Shown piece by piece: positions 28,029 to 37,336 of a stretch of DNA of 64,000 bases; the first letter of the stretch is position 1, and every line of letters starts with the position of its first letter. The notes below the pieces were generated by a model. The model did not search any database and was not told the origin of the DNA. It saw only the letters and a program-made list of their open reading frames with translations. The translations under genes were made by a program, and so were the position numbers. This stretch comes from Negadavirga shengliensis (GTDB lineage Bacteria > Bacteroidota > Bacteroidia > Cytophagales > Cyclobacteriaceae): assembly GCF_042652345.1 (NCBI RefSeq), contig NZ_JBHSJJ010000004.1, positions 124,001-188,000 on the forward strand. Reading direction: 5' to 3'.

Positions 28029-28082
28029 CCCGATAGCTATCGGGAGGGAAACATGCGAGATTCCCCCGAAACAAGTTCGGGG
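28029..28082. repeat. Palindromic intergenic elements
   Basis: CCCGATAGCTATCGGG (28029-28044) is a perfect 16-bp palindrome, preceded by a half copy at 28020-28027. A second hairpin, CCCCGAA-ACAAG-TTCGGGG, follows at about 28064-28082. Both resemble palindromes I recall as dispersed in Bacteroidota genomes. Confidence 0.6.
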
Positions 28083-28119
28083 CAGGCTATCTGACCATTG
28101 AAAAACAAATTATAATCAT

Positions 28120-28992
28120 ATGAAAAAAGCATTTCAAAAATCAAGGATACCGGATACCAGGGTATTTGTGGTAAAAGAACTGATAGCTCCCCATTTTGAC
28201 AAAAACTGGCATTTTCATCCCGAATACCAGCTTTTTTTGGTGTTGGAGGGTAGGGGAACCCGTTTTGTAGGCGATAATATGAAGACCTTCAAGGAACATG
28301 ACCTGGTTTTTACCGGTCCTAATCTACCTCATTTATGGCGGAATGATCACGAGTATTTTGATAAACACAACGGTTTATATACTCATGGAATTGTGGTATA
28401 TTTTCCAGAGGAATTTATAGGACAAGGGTTTATGGAAAAAGAAGAGGTGGAGGAACTGAAGCAATTGTTAATTAGATCCAACCGAGGGCTTGAAATTTTC
28501 GGGGAAACGAATACCCGCCTTCAGTCCATGATGCGCGAGCTGCTTGGTATGAAAGGTTTGGAAAGCGTGATCCAGCTCCTTAGGATATTAAAAGTACTGG
28601 CTGTTTCACAGGACTGTCACACCATTGTCCAAGCTGGATATACCAATCTCAACAAGGCCTCTGAAGAAGACCGTATGAGCCAGGTCTATGAATTTGTGAT
28701 GGATAACTTCCAACGGGGGATAAGATTGGAGGAAGTGGCTTCTTTGACCAACATGACGGTGAGTTCATTCAGCAGGTATTTTAAATCCCGGATGAACAAG
28801 TCCTTTTCGGACTTTTTGTCCGATGTGCGGATCGGCCATGCCTGCAAACTGTTGCACGAAGAGCGGTTCAATGTGAGTGAGGTATGCTATGAAAGCGGCT
28901 TCAACACCCTGTCTAATTTCAACAGGCAGTTTAAGGAAAAAATGGGAGTGACCCCATTGGTTTACAAAAAAGACTATCAACAACAGTTTTGA
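28120..28992 (+). CDS. AraC-family regulator with N-terminal cupin
   Basis: 290 residues. The N-terminal cupin (about 15-100) has H-F-H-P-E-Y-Q-L and G-P-N-L-P-H-L-W, a sugar-sensing jelly roll. The C-terminal double helix-turn-helix (about 205-288) includes L-E-E-V-A-S-L-T-N-M-T and the family motif V-S-E-V-C-Y-E-S-G-F-N-T-L-S-N-F-N. It is divergent from the ThuA/azurin operon and upstream of the alginate-lyase-like and FG-GAP genes, so either could be its target. Effector unknown; the cupin suggests a carbohydrate. Confidence 0.9.
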   Translation: MKKAFQKSRIPDTRVFVVKELIAPHFDKNWHFHPEYQLFLVLEGRGTRFVGDNMKTFKEHDLVFTGPNLPHLWRNDHEYFDKHNGLYTHGIVVYFPEEFIGQGFMEKEEVEELKQLLIRSNRGLEIFGETNTRLQSMMRELLGMKGLESVIQLLRILKVLAVSQDCHTIVQAGYTNLNKASEEDRMSQVYEFVMDNFQRGIRLEEVASLTNMTVSSFSRYFKSRMNKSFSDFLSDVRIGHACKLLHEERFNVSEVCYESGFNTLSNFNRQFKEKMGVTPLVYKKDYQQQF

Positions 28993-29052
28993 AAGAATAC
29001 TTGGACCCTGCTTTCCAACACCTGTATTTTCTCCTGAAATATTGGCCTTCGT

Positions 29053-29060
29053 TAATTTTG
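29053..29060 (+). promoter_or_regulatory. Possible Bacteroidota -7 element (TAATTTTG)
   Basis: Exact match to TAnnTTTG, 50 bp upstream of the ATG at 29111. The -33 partner is only a weak TTTT near 29027, so this is tentative. Confidence 0.3.
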
Positions 29061-29110
29061 TTTTATATTGGAAAATCTTATAATTATCTGGATTTTCCTT
29101 ACATATCAAA

Positions 29111-30148
29111 ATGATCACTTATTTAGGTCTCTTTTTTTCATTACTGTTTCTCCAAGCCCGTGATCCTGAACCCGATTTTATGACCTTGGTTATATTGGAA
29201 GGGGTTAAGAGAGACAAGGGCATTGAGCTGCCTCCCCATATCAAGGAAAGTCTGATAGAGGAGTTCAAATCTTTTGCCGCCGATGAGCCTGTCCCCCTGG
29301 ATAAGGTCCATTATGAAGGTTTGTTGAATACGCATCCGGACAGGGTCAAAACGGTAATCCATCTCGAAGACATGGACAAGCTGGCCATTTTTTATTGGCA
29401 TCATGCGGTGTTCCTGGATAAGGCTTCACTAGATAAAATGAAGACTTTCGCCCTGGCTTGGGTAAATACCTATATTCCCGACGGAAACCCTATCAATGAT
29501 AATAAGTTCATGCCGGTTATTTATGCCTATCACTATTTAAAACCCCACTTGTCTTTTGCAGAAGATGAGATATATGTGGACTGGATGACCCAGATGGCCA
29601 AAAGAGAAATTCAGAGAGAAAAAGTACCTCTGAACAATTGGGAAACCAAGAGGATTAACCTGGTGGGCACAATTGCCCTGTTGACTGGAAATGCCGGATA
29701 TTCTGAATGGGCATTGAACCAATTCAGGTATTATATAGATAACGCGCTGTATTCCGATGGCACAAGTTCGGATATAAAGCAGAGGGACGCATTAAGTTAT
29801 CATGTCAGCGCCATGAAACCTTTGCTTCAATTTATGATTACCATGGACTTTTTTGAAAAAGACAAACCCAAAAATCTTTTGTCGTTTGAAGGTGAAAACG
29901 GAGGGTCTCTAATAAAATCCCTGGATTATATCTTACCTTATGCCACGGGTGATCAGGTATATTATCAGTGGAAAAATTCAAAGGTCAAATTGGACCATGA
30001 GCGGGCCAAAGCCGGCATAGAAAAATACCAGCCCGGAACGCCGTATAAGGCCGAAGACGCCCATGAAGCATTGGCATTGGCCTCCTGGTTTGATGAAAAG
30101 TACCGTATAGACGCCTGTGATTTAATCCTATGTCATCTGTTAAGGTGA
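29111..30148 (+). CDS. Secreted alginate-lyase-like (alpha/alpha toroid) protein
   Basis: 345 residues with a short N-terminal hydrophobic segment (Y-L-G-L-F-F-S-L-L-F-L). The rest is helical. N-N-W-E-T-K-R and, about 60 residues on, S-D-G-T-S-S-D-I-K-Q-R-D-A-L-S-Y-H-V resemble the active-site regions of alginate lyase-like polysaccharide lyases (Asn, Trp, Tyr and His). The match is from memory and weak, so it could be a non-catalytic relative. A hairpin follows the stop, separating it from the first FG-GAP gene. It is the only possible polysaccharide-degrading enzyme in the SusCD island. Confidence 0.6.
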   Translation: MITYLGLFFSLLFLQARDPEPDFMTLVILEGVKRDKGIELPPHIKESLIEEFKSFAADEPVPLDKVHYEGLLNTHPDRVKTVIHLEDMDKLAIFYWHHAVFLDKASLDKMKTFALAWVNTYIPDGNPINDNKFMPVIYAYHYLKPHLSFAEDEIYVDWMTQMAKREIQREKVPLNNWETKRINLVGTIALLTGNAGYSEWALNQFRYYIDNALYSDGTSSDIKQRDALSYHVSAMKPLLQFMITMDFFEKDKPKNLLSFEGENGGSLIKSLDYILPYATGDQVYYQWKNSKVKLDHERAKAGIEKYQPGTPYKAEDAHEALALASWFDEKYRIDACDLILCHLLR

Positions 30149-30152
30149 TGCA

Positions 30153-30170
30153 CGGCTGGAAAGCCGTTTT
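30153..30170 (+). terminator. Hairpin terminator after the lyase-like gene
   Basis: CGGCT-GGAA-AGCCG stem-loop followed by TTTTCATTTT, 5 bp after the stop. Confidence 0.6.
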
Positions 30171-30239
30171 CATTTTAAACTTTTTCTTATATTGTTGCCC
30201 GGAACTACCGGTTATAGATAGAATTTGGTTAAGCGGAAT

Positions 30240-33200
30240 ATGCGAAATTGTTACCTGTATTTTCTCCTAAGTTGGATGCTGTGCGGGGCATGCGGACCTA
30301 AAAAAGAACATAAGACATATTTGTTTGAATTGCTTCCCGCTGCGCGTACAGGTATTGATTTTGCCAATTATTTAAAACATAACGAACAGGTAAACCCTTA
30401 TACTTTTCGCAATTTTTATAATGGGGCAGGGGTGGCCTTGGGCGATATCAACAATGACGGCCTGACCGATATTTTTTTTGCAGGGAACCAGGGAGAAAAC
30501 AGGCTTTATCTTAACAAAGGCGATTTTGAATTTGAGGATATCACGGAAAAGGCCGGTGTGGCCAGTCCCGGTGTCTGGTCCACCGGCGTGAGCATGGCTG
30601 ATGTCAATGGTGACGGCCTATTGGACATCTATGTCTGCAAATCAGGTCCACCGGGAGGGCCAAACCGGCACAACCAGCTGTTCATCAACAACGGCGACCT
30701 GACTTTTACCGATAAAGCCCATGAATATGGCATTGCGGAGGAGGGGCTTTCCCAGCATGCCGTTTTTTTCGATTTTGATTTGGACGGTGACCTGGATATG
30801 TATTTGCTCAGCAACTCCCTGCGCTCAGTAGGGATATATGACCTGAGAGAAGGGCAAAGAGAGATCAGGGATACTTTGGGCGGCAATAAGCTGTATAGGA
30901 ATGATGGGGATAAATTTACCGATGTAAGTGAAGAAGCAGGGATATACGGAAGTGTGATCGGATATGGACTGGGTGTTACTGTGGCAGACATTAACAAGGA
31001 CGGCTGGCCGGATCTATATGTGTCCAATGATTTTTTTGAAAAGGATTACCTGTACATCAACAATCAGGACGGCACTTTTTCTGAAATGCTTGAAGAGATG
31101 TTGGAAGAGATCAGCATGGGGGCCATGGGTGCGGATATCGCTGACTTGAACAATAACGGCTTACCGGATATTTTCGTGACAGAGATGCTTCCCGACGATT
31201 GGGAGAGGGTAAAAACCAAAACACCCTTTGAAGATTGGGATAAGTACCGGGCCAATGTAGAGGCCGGCTACTATCATCAGTTTACCAGAAATACCCTTCA
31301 GAAGAACCTGGGCCCCAAACCTGGAGAAAACCAAATGCATTTCAGTGAGATTGCCCGCATGAGCGGGGTGCATGCCACGGATTGGAGCTGGGGGGCGTTG
31401 ATTTTTGATATGGACAACGATGGCCTGAAGGATATTTTTGTCGCTAATGGCATAGCCAAAGACCTTACTGATTTCGACTATGTGGATTTTTATGCGGATG
31501 ATTTCAGGAAAGTTGCCCAGCTCAAAAGAGACAGCCTGTTATTGACCAGTATGATTGATGAATTTCCTTCTGTGCCCATCCCGAATTTTCTTTTTAAAAA
31601 CAAAGGAGGGTTCAGCTTTGAAAACATGGCAGACTCTTTGGGGATGTTCCAGTCTACTTTTTCAAACGGTGCTGCTTATGGAGACCTGGACAATGACGGG
31701 GATCTGGATTTGGTGGTTTCCAATATCAACGGCCCCGCATTTATCTTCAAAAACAATACCGACCGTTTTTTCGATCATCATTTCCTCCAATTGGAACTTG
31801 GCGGGCATTTTGGAACGAAAGTCATGGCATATGCGGGGGAAGACAAGTATTATGTGGAGCATTATCCGGTAAAGGGTTACATGTCCTCCATGGACCACAA
31901 ACTCCATCTCGGTCTCGGTAATCATTCCATTATAGATTCGCTCGAAGTCATCTGGCCAGGCGGCAGGGTGCAAAAAATGTTTGATGTACCGGCGGATCAG
32001 TTGCTGGTATTGGCACCCAATGAGGGAGAAGATAAGGTCCATTTTGCATCCGGTATAAATGGGCGTATGCATTGGACCCCATCGGTTCACCAACTGCCCT
32101 TTGTCCATAGGGAATCGGAATATGTGGATTTTGATCGGGACAGATTGAGGTTTTATATGATCAGCAATGAAGGCCCGAGAGCAGCCGTCGCTGATGTCAA
32201 TGGAAACGGTTTGGATGATGTGTTCCTTACCGGGGCGAAAGGGCAGCCATCGTCATTGTTTTTACAGCAAAGCAATGGATTCTTCAGAATGACCCAGCAA
32301 AACATCTTTGAAGAGGATGCTTTGGCGGAAGATGTGGATGCCCTGTTTTTTGATGCTGACGGGGATGGTGATCTGGACCTATATGTGGCTAGTGGCGGCA
32401 TAGAATTTAATAACAACACGCCGGTTTATCAGGATAGGTTGTATATTAATGACGGAAAGGGGAATTTCAAAAAAGCGGTCCTGCCGTCAAGGTTTCAGAG
32501 CACTTCTTTTGTTAAGGCCCTTGATTTTAACCATAATGGCCACCTCGATTTGTTGGTAGGTACAAGGGCAGTTCCTTCTGTGTATGGTTTACCGGTGGAT
32601 GTCATACTACTGGAAAACGATGGAACAGGCAAATTCGCCGATGTAACGGATGCCATAGCCCCTGATTTTAGACAAATAGGGATGACAAGGGATGCGTGGA
32701 CAGGGGACCTGGATGGAGATGGACATGAAGAGATAATCCTCGTAGGCGAGTGGATGCCCCTAAAGCTGTTCAAATGGACAGAAAATGGATACAAAGACAT
32801 TTCCGGGTCAGCCGGTCTGCACGATTCAGAAGGGTTGTGGCAAAGGATCGAAGTGGCGGATTTCAATCAGGATGGCCATTTGGATATTATAGCAGGCAAC
32901 TGGGGGTTGAACAGCCGCTTGCAGGCCAGCAAAGAAGCCCCTCTGGCCCTTTACATCAATGACTTTGACGAAAATGGTACGGTGGAGCACATACTGACCA
33001 TGGTTGAAAAGGGCAAAAGGATCCCTTTGGTGTTGAAAAACAGCTTGTTAAGACAACTGCCGGGTTTAAGAAAGCAGCTCCTGAAGTATGACAATTACAA
33101 GGACAAATCCATGGAGGATTTATTTTCCCGTGAGGTGCTGGAAAACAGTTTGGTATTGGAAGCCAAGACCCTGGAAACCAAATTGTACCTCAATGATGGC

Positions 33201-33569
33201 AACGGAGGGTTTCATGAAGAGAAGTTACCGTTTATGGTTCAATCCAGTCCGGTATATGGCATCGTTGCCCAGGATATCAATCATGATGGTTATCCGGACA
33301 TTATAATAGGCGGGAACCAATCCAAAATTAAGCCCGAACTGGGCAGTATGATGGGAAATTACGGGATGCTGCTGGAAAACACCGGCGCAGCCCAATTCAA
33401 TTGGGTTGAACCTGCCCTCTCCGGCATTTATGTGAAAGGAGAAGTAAGGGATATCAAGCCCATGCGAACAGGGAGGGGGACCTCATTGCTATTTACCCGG
33501 AACAATGATGCCCCGTTGATATTGGATTGGTCGGGTTCTGACGGACCGTTAAATCAAAAAACAAGATGA
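30240..33569 (+). CDS. FG-GAP/VCBS plus ASPIC-UnbV lipoprotein (paralog 1)
   Basis: About 1109 residues; lipobox M-L-C-G-A-C near residue 18 when started at the ATG at 30240 (a TTG at 30225 is the alternative). The protein is mostly integrin-type FG-GAP repeats, each with a Ca-binding loop of the form D-x-N-x-D-G-x-x-D: D-I-N-N-D-G-L-T-D, D-V-N-G-D-G-L-L-D, D-M-D-N-D-G-L-K-D and others. An ASPIC/UnbV-type domain lies in the middle (S-S-M-D-H-K-L-H-L-G-L-G). It is probably a surface beta-propeller scaffold or glycan-binding protein; no catalytic role can be read. Its stop overlaps the ATG of paralog 2 by 4 bp. Confidence 0.88.
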   Translation: MRNCYLYFLLSWMLCGACGPKKEHKTYLFELLPAARTGIDFANYLKHNEQVNPYTFRNFYNGAGVALGDINNDGLTDIFFAGNQGENRLYLNKGDFEFEDITEKAGVASPGVWSTGVSMADVNGDGLLDIYVCKSGPPGGPNRHNQLFINNGDLTFTDKAHEYGIAEEGLSQHAVFFDFDLDGDLDMYLLSNSLRSVGIYDLREGQREIRDTLGGNKLYRNDGDKFTDVSEEAGIYGSVIGYGLGVTVADINKDGWPDLYVSNDFFEKDYLYINNQDGTFSEMLEEMLEEISMGAMGADIADLNNNGLPDIFVTEMLPDDWERVKTKTPFEDWDKYRANVEAGYYHQFTRNTLQKNLGPKPGENQMHFSEIARMSGVHATDWSWGALIFDMDNDGLKDIFVANGIAKDLTDFDYVDFYADDFRKVAQLKRDSLLLTSMIDEFPSVPIPNFLFKNKGGFSFENMADSLGMFQSTFSNGAAYGDLDNDGDLDLVVSNINGPAFIFKNNTDRFFDHHFLQLELGGHFGTKVMAYAGEDKYYVEHYPVKGYMSSMDHKLHLGLGNHSIIDSLEVIWPGGRVQKMFDVPADQLLVLAPNEGEDKVHFASGINGRMHWTPSVHQLPFVHRESEYVDFDRDRLRFYMISNEGPRAAVADVNGNGLDDVFLTGAKGQPSSLFLQQSNGFFRMTQQNIFEEDALAEDVDALFFDADGDGDLDLYVASGGIEFNNNTPVYQDRLYINDGKGNFKKAVLPSRFQSTSFVKALDFNHNGHLDLLVGTRAVPSVYGLPVDVILLENDGTGKFADVTDAIAPDFRQIGMTRDAWTGDLDGDGHEEIILVGEWMPLKLFKWTENGYKDISGSAGLHDSEGLWQRIEVADFNQDGHLDIIAGNWGLNSRLQASKEAPLALYINDFDENGTVEHILTMVEKGKRIPLVLKNSLLRQLPGLRKQLLKYDNYKDKSMEDLFSREVLENSLVLEAKTLETKLYLNDGNGGFHEEKLPFMVQSSPVYGIVAQDINHDGYPDIIIGGNQSKIKPELGSMMGNYGMLLENTGAAQFNWVEPALSGIYVKGEVRDIKPMRTGRGTSLLFTRNNDAPLILDWSGSDGPLNQKTR

Positions 33570-36500
33570 AGAAATTTTGGACTTATTATATTGGACTAAC
33601 TGTATTGGTATCCTGTGGCACTAAGGAGGAAGAAGCCACTTTATTTGAACGTATAGGAGCCAATCATTCAGGGATTGATTTCCGCAATGACCTTACTTTC
33701 GACAAAGATTTTAATATATTCACCTATAGAAACTTTTATAACGGGGGAGGCGTGGCCCTGGGGGATATCAACAACGACGGCCTTTTGGACATCTATTTGA
33801 CCTCTAACATGGGTGAAAACAAACTTTACCTGAATGAGGGGGATTTCAGATTCAAAGATATCACCTCAGAAGCGGGTGTGGGAGGAGAAAGGTCCTGGAG
33901 CACAGGGGTCGCCATGGCTGATGTCAACGGGGATGGATGGTTGGATATTTATATATGCAATTCAGGGGATATTTCCGGAGATAACAAGCAGAATGAACTG
34001 TTTATCAACAACGGGGATGGGACTTTTACCGAAATGGCGGAAACCTACGGTCTGATGGACCAGGGCTTTTCCACCCATGCCGTTTTTTTCGATTATGACA
34101 ATGACGGGGACCTGGATGTGTATCTGCTGAACAATTCTTATCAGGCCATCGGGAGTTTCAATAAAATGCAGAATGAAAGGCCAAAAAGAGATTTTCTGGG
34201 AGGTGACAAACTTTACAGAAATGATGGCGGGAAATTTGTCGATGTGAGTGAAGAAGCCGGGATATACGGCAGCGTGATCGGATTCGGATTGGGTATCACG
34301 ATAGGGGATGTCAATCAGGACGGCTGGATGGATATTTTTATTTCCAATGATTTTTTTGAAAGGGATTACCTATATATCAATAATCAAGACGGTACATTTA
34401 CCGAAAGCCTTGAATCCTATATGCGGTCCATCAGCGCGGCCTCGATGGGGGCGGATATAGCCGATATCAACAACAACGGCCTTCTGGACATTTTTGTGAC
34501 GGACATGTTGCCGGAACCGCAGGAGAGGCTAAAGCAGATCACCACCTTTGAGAATTGGGATAAGTTCCAGTTTAACAAAACCCATGGGTATCATTACCAA
34601 TACACCCGCAATATGCTACACGTCAATAATGGTGACGGGAGTTTCAGTGAGATGGGAAGGTTGGCCAATGTGGAGGCCACGGACTGGAGTTGGGGTGCGC
34701 TGATATTTGATATGGACAATGATGGGCTGAAGGATCTTTTCGTGGCCAACGGTATTTATCAGGACATCACTGATCTGGATTATCTGAACTTTATCGGCAA
34801 TGAGGAGACGATGAAGAAAATCGTGTCGGGACAGGATGTGGATTATAAATCCCTGGTAGATCCCATTCCTGTCAATGCGGTGCCTAACTATGCCTTCAGA
34901 AACCTTGGAGACCTCGAATTCACCAATATGGCTTCAGCTTGGGGATTGGGTAATCCGGTGCATTCAAATGGTGCCGCTTACGGAGATCTCAACAATGATG
35001 GGACATTGGATCTGGTCATCAATAATGTAAATAACGAGGTGGATATTTTCCGGAATAACAGCCGCGGTTTTTTTCCGGAGCACAATTTTCTTCAGATCCG
35101 GCTTATCGGTACAGGAACAAATACTTTGGCGGTAGGGGCACAGGTAAAACTGGAGGTAGACGGGGATATCCTCTATCAGGAACAAATGCCCAACAGAGGG
35201 TTTCAATCCTCTGTGGACCCTAGGCTTACCTTTGGTTTGGGTAAAGCTGGCAAGGTGGATAAATTGACTGTCCGGTGGCCGGACGGCAACATCACCGAGT
35301 TAACAGATGTGGCTGTAAATAAGAGTCTCACCCTCAACTGGGAAGAAGCGGAAGCCAATGTTTTGACCGCTGCGTTTTTCCCGGGGGCATCCACACCCTT
35401 ATTCAGGAAATTGGATGCTGACATATTAAGCTATGGTCATATCGAAAATGAAGTGGTGGATTTTGACAGGGACCGGCTTACCTACCACATGTTTTCCCGG
35501 GAGGGGCCGAAAGCAGCCTTAGGAGATGTCAACGGCGACGGTCTGGAGGATATTTTTATTGGCGGGGCCAAAGGTTTTGCTGGTAAACTGTTTCTTCGTA
35601 AACCATCAGGCAGTTTTCAGGAATCTGAACAAGAGGCATTTGAGCGGGACAGGTTTGCCGAAGATACGGACGCCGTCTTTTTTGACGCCAACGGCAATGG
35701 CCATTTGGATTTATTGGTCACTTCCGGTGGAAATGAAGCCGGTTTCGGAGCACTGGAACTAGCGGATAGGCTTTATTTGAATGATGGCAGCGGCAATTTT
35801 ACCCTTTATAGGGAAAGCGGGTTGGCCGCATTCAAAACCAGTTCATCTGTGGTGAAAGTGACCGACATCAATGGCGATGGAGCTCCGGATCTCTTCATAG
35901 GTACTTTTCTTTTACCCTACCAATACGGCTTGCCAGCAAGCAGTTATCTGTTTGTCAATGACGGACAGGGGCGGTTTAAGGAAGCATCTTCAGACATGGC
36001 CCCCGGTTTAAAGGAAATCGGAATGGTCACCGATGCGGTTTGGCTGGACCATGACAATGACGGAGATATGGATTTGCTAATGGTAGGGGAGTGGATGGCG
36101 CCTACACTTTTAGAAAACCAAGGCGGAAAATTCGTTAAAAAAGATGTTCCTGAATGGGAACATCTCAAAGGATGGTACCGGTCTCTGGCTGTAGGGGACT
36201 TTGATGGGAACGGCTATTTGGATGTGGTCTTGGGTAACCACGGGCGCAATACCAGATTCAAGGCTGATTCCAATCGCCCCATAAAAATGTATGTCAATGA
36301 TTTTGATAAAAACGGCAGCCTCGAACACATCTACGCGCAAAAAGAAGGAGAGGGGCATGTGGTTTTTATCCTTAAACATGAGTTGGAGAAACAACTCCCA
36401 TTTATGAGGAAAAGGTATCTCAAATACAGTGCATACAATGATCAGTACCTGGAGGATATTTTCCCTTCTGAGGATTTGGAAAATGCTGTGCTCCAGGAAG

Positions 36501-36868
36501 CCAATTATTTTGCATCCACCCTTTTGTTAAACCGGGGTGGCGATTTTGAAATCAAAGAACTTCCGGTGTGGGCCCAGAAATCATGGATATACAGTATCTG
36601 TATAGATGATTTTAACGGTGATGGCATAGATGACCTTTTGCTGGCAGGCAACATGAGCGGTGCCAAGCCCCAAGTGGGGAAATACGATGGCAGTTTTGGG
36701 GAACTATTGTTGGGCACCGGTGATGGCGGGTTTGAGTACTATCCCAACCGGTACCATGGCTTGAAATTGGAAGGAGATATCAGGGATATCAAAACACTGG
36801 AAATCAACGGCCAGCACGTTTTGATGGTGGTAAAAAACAACGATAAAGCCGAGTTCTGGACTTATTGA
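33566..36868 (+). CDS. FG-GAP/VCBS plus ASPIC-UnbV lipoprotein (paralog 2)
   Basis: 1100 residues; short signal with lipobox L-V-S-C (Cys17). Same architecture as paralog 1: FG-GAP repeats, mid-protein ASPIC/UnbV domain (about 510-590, with F-Q-S-S-V-D-P-R-L-T-F-G-L-G), then more FG-GAP. It shares long stretches with paralog 1, such as S-E-E-A-G-I-Y-G-S-V-I-G and W-S-W-G-A-L-I-F-D-M-D-N-D-G-L-K-D, so the pair arose by tandem duplication. ATGA overlap with the upstream gene implies translational coupling and perhaps assembly of both products in one complex. Confidence 0.88.
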   Translation: MKKFWTYYIGLTVLVSCGTKEEEATLFERIGANHSGIDFRNDLTFDKDFNIFTYRNFYNGGGVALGDINNDGLLDIYLTSNMGENKLYLNEGDFRFKDITSEAGVGGERSWSTGVAMADVNGDGWLDIYICNSGDISGDNKQNELFINNGDGTFTEMAETYGLMDQGFSTHAVFFDYDNDGDLDVYLLNNSYQAIGSFNKMQNERPKRDFLGGDKLYRNDGGKFVDVSEEAGIYGSVIGFGLGITIGDVNQDGWMDIFISNDFFERDYLYINNQDGTFTESLESYMRSISAASMGADIADINNNGLLDIFVTDMLPEPQERLKQITTFENWDKFQFNKTHGYHYQYTRNMLHVNNGDGSFSEMGRLANVEATDWSWGALIFDMDNDGLKDLFVANGIYQDITDLDYLNFIGNEETMKKIVSGQDVDYKSLVDPIPVNAVPNYAFRNLGDLEFTNMASAWGLGNPVHSNGAAYGDLNNDGTLDLVINNVNNEVDIFRNNSRGFFPEHNFLQIRLIGTGTNTLAVGAQVKLEVDGDILYQEQMPNRGFQSSVDPRLTFGLGKAGKVDKLTVRWPDGNITELTDVAVNKSLTLNWEEAEANVLTAAFFPGASTPLFRKLDADILSYGHIENEVVDFDRDRLTYHMFSREGPKAALGDVNGDGLEDIFIGGAKGFAGKLFLRKPSGSFQESEQEAFERDRFAEDTDAVFFDANGNGHLDLLVTSGGNEAGFGALELADRLYLNDGSGNFTLYRESGLAAFKTSSSVVKVTDINGDGAPDLFIGTFLLPYQYGLPASSYLFVNDGQGRFKEASSDMAPGLKEIGMVTDAVWLDHDNDGDMDLLMVGEWMAPTLLENQGGKFVKKDVPEWEHLKGWYRSLAVGDFDGNGYLDVVLGNHGRNTRFKADSNRPIKMYVNDFDKNGSLEHIYAQKEGEGHVVFILKHELEKQLPFMRKRYLKYSAYNDQYLEDIFPSEDLENAVLQEANYFASTLLLNRGGDFEIKELPVWAQKSWIYSICIDDFNGDGIDDLLLAGNMSGAKPQVGKYDGSFGELLLGTGDGGFEYYPNRYHGLKLEGDIRDIKTLEINGQHVLMVVKNNDKAEFWTY

Positions 36869-37023
36869 GGGTAGTAGCTTGCGAGTTGCTTTGGTTGGCT
36901 GAGTTGGACGGTGCGCGGGTCACGGCAGGAAGGGGGTGACACTTCTGCGGAAGTATAAGATTTAAGAGCTGAAATTCAACCATGACGTCAGGGTATGCTG
37001 TAATCATAAAGATAAATGATTAT

Positions 37024-37031
37024 TATATTTG
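37024..37031 (+). promoter_or_regulatory. Possible -7 element (TATATTTG) of the toxin-antitoxin operon
   Basis: Exact TAnnTTTG match 8 bp upstream of the antitoxin ATG at 37040; transcription from it would be almost leaderless. No clear TTTG at -33. Confidence 0.3.
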
Positions 37032-37039
37032 TATGTAAT

Positions 37040-37336
37040 ATGACAACAAAGGACAACATACTGAGGTTAATAAGCTCCAAGAAGGCTGAAATTTATAAAT
37101 ACGGGGTGAAAAGGATAGGACTTTTTGGTTCATATGTAAGAAATGAGCAGACTGAAAATAGTGACATTGATATATTGATCGACTTTGTAGCGGATAAAGA
37201 AAATTTTGACAATTACATGACTGTTTATGATATTATCGAAAAGTTATTTGAAAATCACAAGGTCGAAATTGTTACAAAAAATGGTTTAAGCCCCTATATT
37301 GGCCCAAAGATTTTAAACGAAGTGCAATATGTCTAA
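37040..37336 (+). CDS. mntA: MntA-like minimal nucleotidyltransferase antitoxin
   Basis: 98 residues. The pol-beta-type motif G30-S31-x10-D42-x-D44 (G-S-Y-V-R near the start, then S-D-I-D) is the nucleotidyltransferase signature. In the type VII HEPN/MNT systems this protein AMPylates a tyrosine of the partner toxin and so silences it. The downstream HepT-like gene overlaps by 8 bp, so the pair is translationally coupled. The ATG at 37040 was chosen over 37016 because it starts M-T-T-K right before the fold and leaves room for a promoter. Confidence 0.9.
   Translation: MTTKDNILRLISSKKAEIYKYGVKRIGLFGSYVRNEQTENSDIDILIDFVADKENFDNYMTVYDIIEKLFENHKVEIVTKNGLSPYIGPKILNEVQYV

Larger units (their letters stand above)
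27550..28119. other. Intergenic region with inverted repeats and duplicated leader
   Basis: 570 bp between divergent genes with no credible gene. It holds an AT-rich half (27550-27720), a 9-bp hairpin CCCCTCTCC/GGAGAGGGG (27886-27908), a perfect 16-bp palindrome (28029-28044), a CCCCGAA/TTCGGGG hairpin (about 28063-28082), and a partial copy of the AraC gene's leader and start (27837-27880 versus 28099-28140). Confidence 0.7.

Noticed and set aside
36869..37039. G-rich stretch after paralog 2
   Set aside because: No hairpin with a T-run, no att-like direct repeat around the toxin-antitoxin pair was found by eye, so island ends were not called.
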